NCBI GenBank assembly: GCA_001662425.1
Contig: BDDC01000056.1
Location: forward strand, 22,581-86,580
Length of the DNA: 64,000 bases
Direction of reading: 5' to 3'
DNA from: Chlamydomonas sphaeroides
Lineage: Eukaryota > Chlorophyta > Chlorophyceae > Chlamydomonadales > Chlamydomonadaceae
Shown: in pieces, positions 59,101 through 64,000 of the stretch
Numbering within the stretch: the first letter of the stretch is position 1
Layout of the letters: every line of letters starts with the position of its first letter
Notes under the pieces: generated by a model
What the model saw: the letters and a program-made list of their open reading frames with translations, nothing else
Told to the model about the DNA's origin: nothing
Databases searched by the model: none
Position numbers and translations under genes: made by a program

Positions 59101-61416
59101 CTCGCTGGGCCCCGCACGCGGCGACGGGCACACGCGCAGGCCCTGGTCTGCCGTAGGAAGCACCGAGGCATGCATGCCGTACGACAAGCACACGCACATG
59201 GGGCATCCGTACTGCCGTACCCACCACGCTGGCCGCGTCGTCCATGTGCGCGTCAGCGTCCAGCTCCAGGTGCCTCAGTCCGGCCGGCTCCGGGGGCCCG
59301 GACGCGGCATTGCCGCCGGACCGCGCCCGGACCGGCGCACACAAGCTGCCGCGCCGCCGCGCCGCGACCTTTCCCACGCCCGCCGTGGCTGCGCCGGCCG
59401 CCTCCGTCATGGCCGCATCCCCGCCCGCGCCATCGCCCAGGCCCGCTGCCGGCTTGGCCTCCTCGCCCTCCTCCTCCTCCTCCTCATCGTCGTCGTCGTT
59501 TGCAAACAGCTCTTCTAGTTGCTTGAGTTGCGCCGCCGTCAGCACCGGATCCGAAACGGCAGGCGACGACGGCTGCCCCGCGCAGCCGCCGGGGCCCGGC
59601 GCAGAGCCCAAGCCGTGCCGCGGCATCTCCCCAGCCCCACCGCCGCCACCCGGCCCCCCGCCGCCGCCGCCGTCGCCCTGGTGCTCGCCGCCGCCGGGCC
59701 TGCCGCCCTGCTGCCCTTGGCCGCGGTTTTCGCTGGGCGGCGGCGGCAGTGGCGGCAGCGGCGGGCTCTCGCCCACCGCCAGGCTGCGCTGCTGCTGCGT
59801 CAGCTCCTCCAGGAAGCGTGCGCCCACGCGGCAGCCGCAGCCGGATCCAAGCGGCGAGCGGCGGCTGCGCACGACCAGCTTGGTCAGCTGGGGGCAGCTG
59901 CAAGGCAGGGCCGAGGAAGAGGGCCAGGGCAGGCGGGAGAGGCCGGGAGGAAGCGGGGAGGCCAGCTCACACGCAGAGCCGCTGCAGGGAGCGGTGCCGG
60001 CTCTTCGCCTAGCTGCTGCTGCTGCTGCTGTCACGCTCGTGCTGGGACTCCGGAGCCGGCGCATGCTCAAGGGGCTGCAGAAGAGTCCGGCTGCGGTTGC
60101 GGCTGCGGTTGCGGTTGCGGCTGCGGTTGCGGTCGCCCCGCCGCGGAGCCCCCTCCGGCCCGAGCCCTGCTGCTGCCCCTGCTCCGCACGACGCACCTGA
60201 GCGCCCCGTTGAGGGCGGCCAGGGAGTCGCAGCCCTCCGCCGTGAGGGCCTGGCCGAGCAGGAGGCAGGCCGGCAGGCACCCCCCGTTGCGTCCGTGGGC
60301 ACAGGCAGCGGCCGGCGACCGGCACGCCACGGACAGCGCCCCGGTCCCTCCTCGACCCTTTCCCCCCGGCCAACGCTCCAACAGGCCCACGCACGTGCCC
60401 TGCCGCCCGCACGACCCACCCACCCGCCCGCCTACTCAGCCCGCGCAGCCCCGGCCCCGGCCCCTCGCCCCAGGGCCCCAGAGCCAAGGAGCCTGCGCGC
60501 GCAGCCCACCGGGGAGCCCCTTGCGCAGCGGCGCTGCCGCTGCCCCCCAGCCCGGCCCCCGGGGGCCACCCCCCTGCCGCACCTGCAGCTGCGGCAGCGA
60601 CCGCAGCCCCATGAGCGCGTCCGCGCCCAGCCCCGGCCCCAGCAGCCCGGGGCCCGGCGGCCGCATCGCCACCACCACCAGCTCCCGCAGCCTGCGGCAC
60701 AGGCAGGCGGGCGGGCGGGCGGGCAGAGGGGCGCGGAGGGGTTTCCCGCCGCCCGGCACTCCCACACAAACACACACGCTGGACATGCTTGCCTGTTACG
60801 CACGACCGGCGCGCCACCACCCCCTCGACCTGGCGTCGCGTGTTACCGGTACTCGGATGCTTCCCTAGAGATGGACACGCGCTGGGCCCCGCCCTCGACC
60901 CTGGCGCTGCCCGCCTCCCGCACCTGCTCCACCAGTTGAGGTCGCGCCACACCGCCTCCAGCGCCTGCTGCGTGGCACGGTTGCTCAGGCCCAGCGTGAG
61001 CGTCTCGGCCACCGGGCACACCGTGTACAGGGTGCCGCGGAGGTAGCCCCAGATCTCGGGGACCACGGGGGCGCGGGTGCGCCACTCCTGCGTGGGGAGG
61101 GGCGGCAAGGGTTCGTGGCGCGTGGTGGGTGTGTTGGGGGAGGTCTTGGTGGACCGGGGCGTGGGGGAGAGGCAGGGTGTGAGGGCAGTAAGGAGAAGAG
61201 GAAGGATTGGTTGGGTTAAGCGGAGGGGACGTCGCCAACAGTGATGCGGTTGTGGGAGGGGCGAGGGGAGGGTTGCCCGCGCACCGTGAGGGTCTCGGTG
61301 ACATTTTTGAAGCCACGACAGGTGGCCCGCAGCGAGGCGAGATCATCGCGGTCGTCAACGAAGCAGGCGATGAGGCGCAGGATTTCGGGTGTGACATCGT
61401 TCCACGTGAGCGGTTT
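53200..61416 (-). CDS. Very large F-box / leucine-rich repeat protein, first exon unresolved
   Basis: Visible exons: 61416-61285, 61087-60924, 60691-60583, 60249-60197, 59897-59225, 58951-58753, 58577-55007, 54380-54242, 54036-53942, 53686-53635 and 53358-53200, in consistent phase, about 1,780 residues. The first is an F-box (LTWNDVTPEILRLIACFVDD). LRR-like blocks follow: RLRELVVVAMRP, CPQLTKLVVRS, LPRLRSLFLSHRAL, LTSLERLALSL, LRRLTALRELHVKG, SRLEVLSLHYVRM, CPQLAEMSLCRCRQL and ARLTALRELRC. In between are an acidic run (NDDDDEEEEEEGEE) and long Gly/Ala/Pro tracts, including GGPGGF repeats. F-box/LRR proteins select targets for SCF ubiquitin ligases. The start is open: a 12-base exon MVAL at 61786-61775 fits phase but is speculative. 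An N gap lies in the intron after the big exon, so a further exon could be hidden there. Confidence 0.82.
54388..54453. repeat. GGCAG pentanucleotide array abutting the assembly gap
   Basis: About thirteen copies of GGCAG run directly into the Ns. The true array is probably longer and caused the gap. Confidence 0.9.
54454..54852. other. Assembly gap (399 Ns)
   Basis: Unknown sequence inside the F-box/LRR gene, between the exons at 55007 and 54380. The phases on the two sides match (AG then C), so the gap may be wholly intronic. Confidence 0.99.
57325..57425 (-). repeat. In-frame 18-base repeat coding GGPGGF
   Basis: Five to six copies of an 18-base unit in the big exon of the F-box/LRR gene encode tandem Gly-Gly-Pro-Gly-Gly-Phe. 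Length change by whole units would keep the frame. Confidence 0.9.
59008..59096. repeat. GGGTGTGT / GGGTGGGC tandem array in an intron
   Basis: About ten 8-base units, GGGTGTGT and GGGTGGGC, in the intron between 59225 and 58951 of the F-box/LRR gene. It is not the algal telomere repeat TTTTAGGG. Confidence 0.85.
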
Positions 61417-62134
61417 CTGCGGGGAAGCCGGGGTGCGGGGCAGGCGGCGAGCAGTTTCGTGGTCGAGGCTTGCCAGCAGAGGCTGAATGCAACCCAGACC
61501 AATAAATTGCACAATGTGTGTCCCGCGTGTGCGCGTCGTGTGCGAGGGGGTGCGTCGCGAAGCGGATGGCGAGCGGGCATGCGTGGTCCGGCCGGCCGGG
61601 CCCGGGCCGTCTGCAGGTCGGCTCACGACAGCTTCAAGGTCACCCAGCAATTCCGATCGCGCTCCTAGTCCCAGTTGGCGTGAGGGGCTGTGCAAGCTGG
61701 TTTCGGCGGCAAAGATGTCGGTTGCGGAAGAAGGTGCCCGGGTGCAAGCCCGCTGACTGCCGGTAGCGGCGTACCAATGCCACCATTTTCCAAGCGCCGC
61801 CCAGCGAGGTGCCCTGCCTCGGGCGGCGCCCGGCTAACAATCGTCGTGGAGCGAGTGTCGGTTCAACTTTGTCCTGTGTTGATGGAAAAAGCTCTCTCGT
61901 ATGTCGAGGCCATGTCGCTACTGGTTGCACAGCGTGAGCAAGGACTCCGGGCCAAGTGCATGCATGCACTCCTTCCAACGGTGCCGAAGAAATACAGACA
62001 CGTCTTCCATTGCCTGCATCGTCACATAATACAGGGGTTTCACAGCGCATCGAGACACGGGTAGTCTGCGTCTGCTCGGCGGGCAGCGTCGCGAAGCGCC
62101 GACGGCGAGTGCGCTGCGTACCCTGCCACGCACC
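61417..62134. promoter_or_regulatory. Divergent upstream region of the F-box/LRR and pinin-like genes
   Basis: It contains the unresolved first exon(s) of the F-box/LRR gene and the 5' UTR of the pinin-like gene. A minus-strand ATG at 61786 opens a 48-codon frame. With a donor after four codons (GTACGC) it would join the F-box exon in phase. Confidence 0.4.
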
Positions 62135-64000
62135 ATGCTGGATCCAGCTGCTATTGAGAGAGAGCTTGCTGATTTGCGGCGTCAGCGGTATGAGGTGTGT
62201 CGCGCTGTGGGCCTATGGAAGACATCTGCCGCGCTCAGGAGCCGCCCTGTTCATGCGCCTATGCATGTGCTCACAACTATGACAAATGTCCAACATGCCA
62301 CCCGCGACACCGTGTCCCGCAACACCGATCACGGCCGCATCGCTTGCTGCTCGCAGGCCAGCCAGCGCGTCCGCGCGTCGCGGCAGCTGCCCACTGGTCC
62401 GCCGCTGAAGGGCCGTCTAGGCGGTCCCGGCGACCGGCCCCCGCTGGGCGGCGGTCGCGGCTTCGGCGACGGCCCCGGCAGGGACCGCGACCGCGATGGC
62501 CCCTTCGGCGGCCCCGGCAGGGACCGCGACCGCGATGGCCCCTTCGGCGGCCCCGGCCGCCTAGGCGCCTTCGGGCCCTCGCCACGCGGCCCGGGACCCT
62601 TCGGCGGCCCGGGACGCTTCGACAACGGCCCCGGGCTCGGCCGCGACCGCGACCGGCCCCCCTTCGGGCGTGACCTCGACAGGGACCGCCGGGATCGGGA
62701 CCGGGACAGCGACCGGCCCGACCGGCCCGACACGGCGGCGCCACCAGCCCGGCGGCGAGCGGTGCAGTCCTTGGTCGTCCGGGAGCGGGGCGAGAAGGAC
62801 GAGGACAAGGAGGCCGGCCGCGAGGAGGGCGGGCGCGACGAGGCATCCGCTCAGGAGCGGGACCGGGACCGGGACCGGGACCGGGGCGAGGAGGAGGAGG
62901 GGCGTCGGCCCAGGGACGGCGATGCCGACCGGGACCGGGACCGGGGACGCGACGGCGACCAGGAGCGGGACCGGGACATGGATCGCGAGGGCGAGGAGGG
63001 GCGCGGAGGGGAGGCCGACGCCGCGGCCAAGGATCGCAGCCGCTGGGGTCCGCCTCAGGCGCCACCGGTGAGGCAGCGCCCCGGGGCGGGAGCCGAGGCG
63101 CCGAGTGCAGGGCTGGGGCGGCAAATGGGGCGGGCGGGGGGCAGCCAGGAGCAGGGTTTCGGCAGGGCGGCTGTGCGAGGGCAACCCCGGGGCGGCTGTG
63201 CGAGGCCACCCCGGGGCCAGCCCCCCGGGGCCAGCCCACAGGGCCCCGCGCGCAGGCGCCGCTGGCCCCGGTCGCACGGCCAGTGGGCGCCTGGCTCACG
63301 GGCTGAGGGCCCAGCAGGGTATGGGCGCCGGGATGAGGCCCGCCTGCGAACCGTGCTGCCGCCCGGCACCTGCTTTGGGCCCGGGCTTAGGCTTGGGGAG
63401 TGGCAACGAGATCGCTGCTCCCATGGCCCCCGCCTCCGGCGCAGGAGGGCGAGCCCGGCCGCGGCCTCAAGCGCGGCGCCCACACCGCCGACGACCCGGA
63501 CAGCCGCAAGCGCGCCAAGCGGCTCCTGGGGCGGGCGCTGCTGGGCACGCTGCAGCGCTTCCGGCAGGAGGACGCGCAGTTCCAGGTGGGGGCGCGGGGC
63601 GGGGGGCGCAGTTCCAGGTGGGGGCGCGGGGCATACGCGCGTGACGGTGCGTGAGGTTTGGGGGCCTGGGGTTCGGGGGTAGAGGAGGGCGCGTTGATGC
63701 ACAGGTGGGGCCGCAGGCAGGGGGGAGCAGCCCGAGGGGGAAAAGGATGCCAGGAGGCCGAGGGAGGATGCCAGGGGCTTGGGAGGGGTGCGGTTGGGTT
63801 CCCCACACACCCAGAGCATCTGAACGCATCCCTGTGTGCTGCTGTGGCACCCCCTGTGTGCACGCGCGCCAGGCCTCGGACGCGGCGACGCGGCGCGCGG
63901 ACGCGGCGCGCAAAGCAGAGGAGAAGGCCGCCGCGGAGAGCGAGCGGCTGCGGCGGGCGGCGGTGGAGGCTCGCCAGAACCAGCGGCGGCAGGAGCTCGA
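62135..64000 (+). CDS. PNN: Pinin-like splicing-associated protein, 3' end cut by window edge
   Basis: Four exons so far, in phase: 62135-62194, 62357-63067, 63445-63585 and 63873 to beyond 64000. Exon 1 is a short helix (IERELADLRRQRYE). Exon 2 is Gly/Pro/Arg/Asp-rich and passes into alternating Arg-Asp and Arg-Glu dipeptides (RDRDRDRGEEEEGRR), as in RS-like splicing proteins. Exon 3 holds SRKRAKRLLGRALLGTLQRF and RQEDAQFQ, and exon 4 ASDAATRRADAARKAEEKAA then ESERLRRAAVEARQNQRR, matching the pinin/SDK/memA domain (RMFGxLLGTLxKFxxE then a Lys/Glu coil). Pinin sits in nuclear speckles and the exon-junction complex. The rest of the coil lies outside the window. Confidence 0.85.
62471..62551 (+). 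repeat. In-frame 39-base direct duplication in the pinin-like gene
   Basis: Two consecutive, nearly identical 39-base units beginning at 62471 and 62510 encode GPGRDRDRDGPFG twice. Confidence 0.9.

Overview
The window reads as nuclear DNA of a volvocine green alga (Chlamydomonas/Volvox relatives). The evidence is high GC content, genes built of many short exons with mostly GTGAGT/GTGCGT-type donors, TGTAA polyadenylation signals, and proteins typical of that group: a pherophorin with a Ser-Pro-rich hinge and a gametolysin-type (M11) metalloprotease. One run of 399 Ns marks a draft-assembly gap. All gene models were spliced by hand from reading frame, GT(GC)/AG boundaries, phase agreement and protein family. 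No alignment or transcript data were available.

Layout: (-) a pherophorin running off the left edge (1-775); (-) ribosomal protein uL16/RPL10 (2597-4460), divergent from (+) a small bL36-type ribosomal protein (5215-5797); (-) a long disordered protein with a coiled-coil end (7975-12167); (-) a doubtful gene (12220-13640); (-) a CDK7/CDKD kinase (13667-17165), head to head with (+) an unknown, probably plastid-targeted protein (17616-21838); (-) a gametolysin-like protease with a Pro-rich stalk and a C-terminal membrane helix (23157-27863); (+) OLA1/YchF ATPase (30044-34863); (+) NAD-type glutamate dehydrogenase in 19 exons (37324-43014); (-) three tandem paralogues of an unknown small protein (43658-47365); (-) a CHST15-like sulfotransferase (47971-51866); (-) a very large F-box/LRR protein (53200-61416 or beyond), head to head with (+) a pinin-like splicing protein running off the right edge (62135-64000).

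Most genes are unrelated housekeeping genes: translation (uL16, bL36, OLA1), cell cycle and transcription (CDKD), splicing (pinin), nitrogen metabolism (GDH) and protein turnover (F-box/LRR). A looser theme is the extracellular matrix. The pherophorin is a structural glycoprotein, the M11 protease a possible membrane-bound matrix remodelling enzyme, and the sulfotransferase could sulfate matrix glycans. They are scattered, not an operon, and common regulation is only a guess.

The least explained items are the three-copy family at 43.6-47.4 kb, the membrane-anchored QExxH protease, the unknown protein at 17.6-21.8 kb, and the F-box/LRR protein with a roughly 1,190-codon single exon. I found no CRISPR array, rRNA, convincing tRNA, or recognisable transposon.
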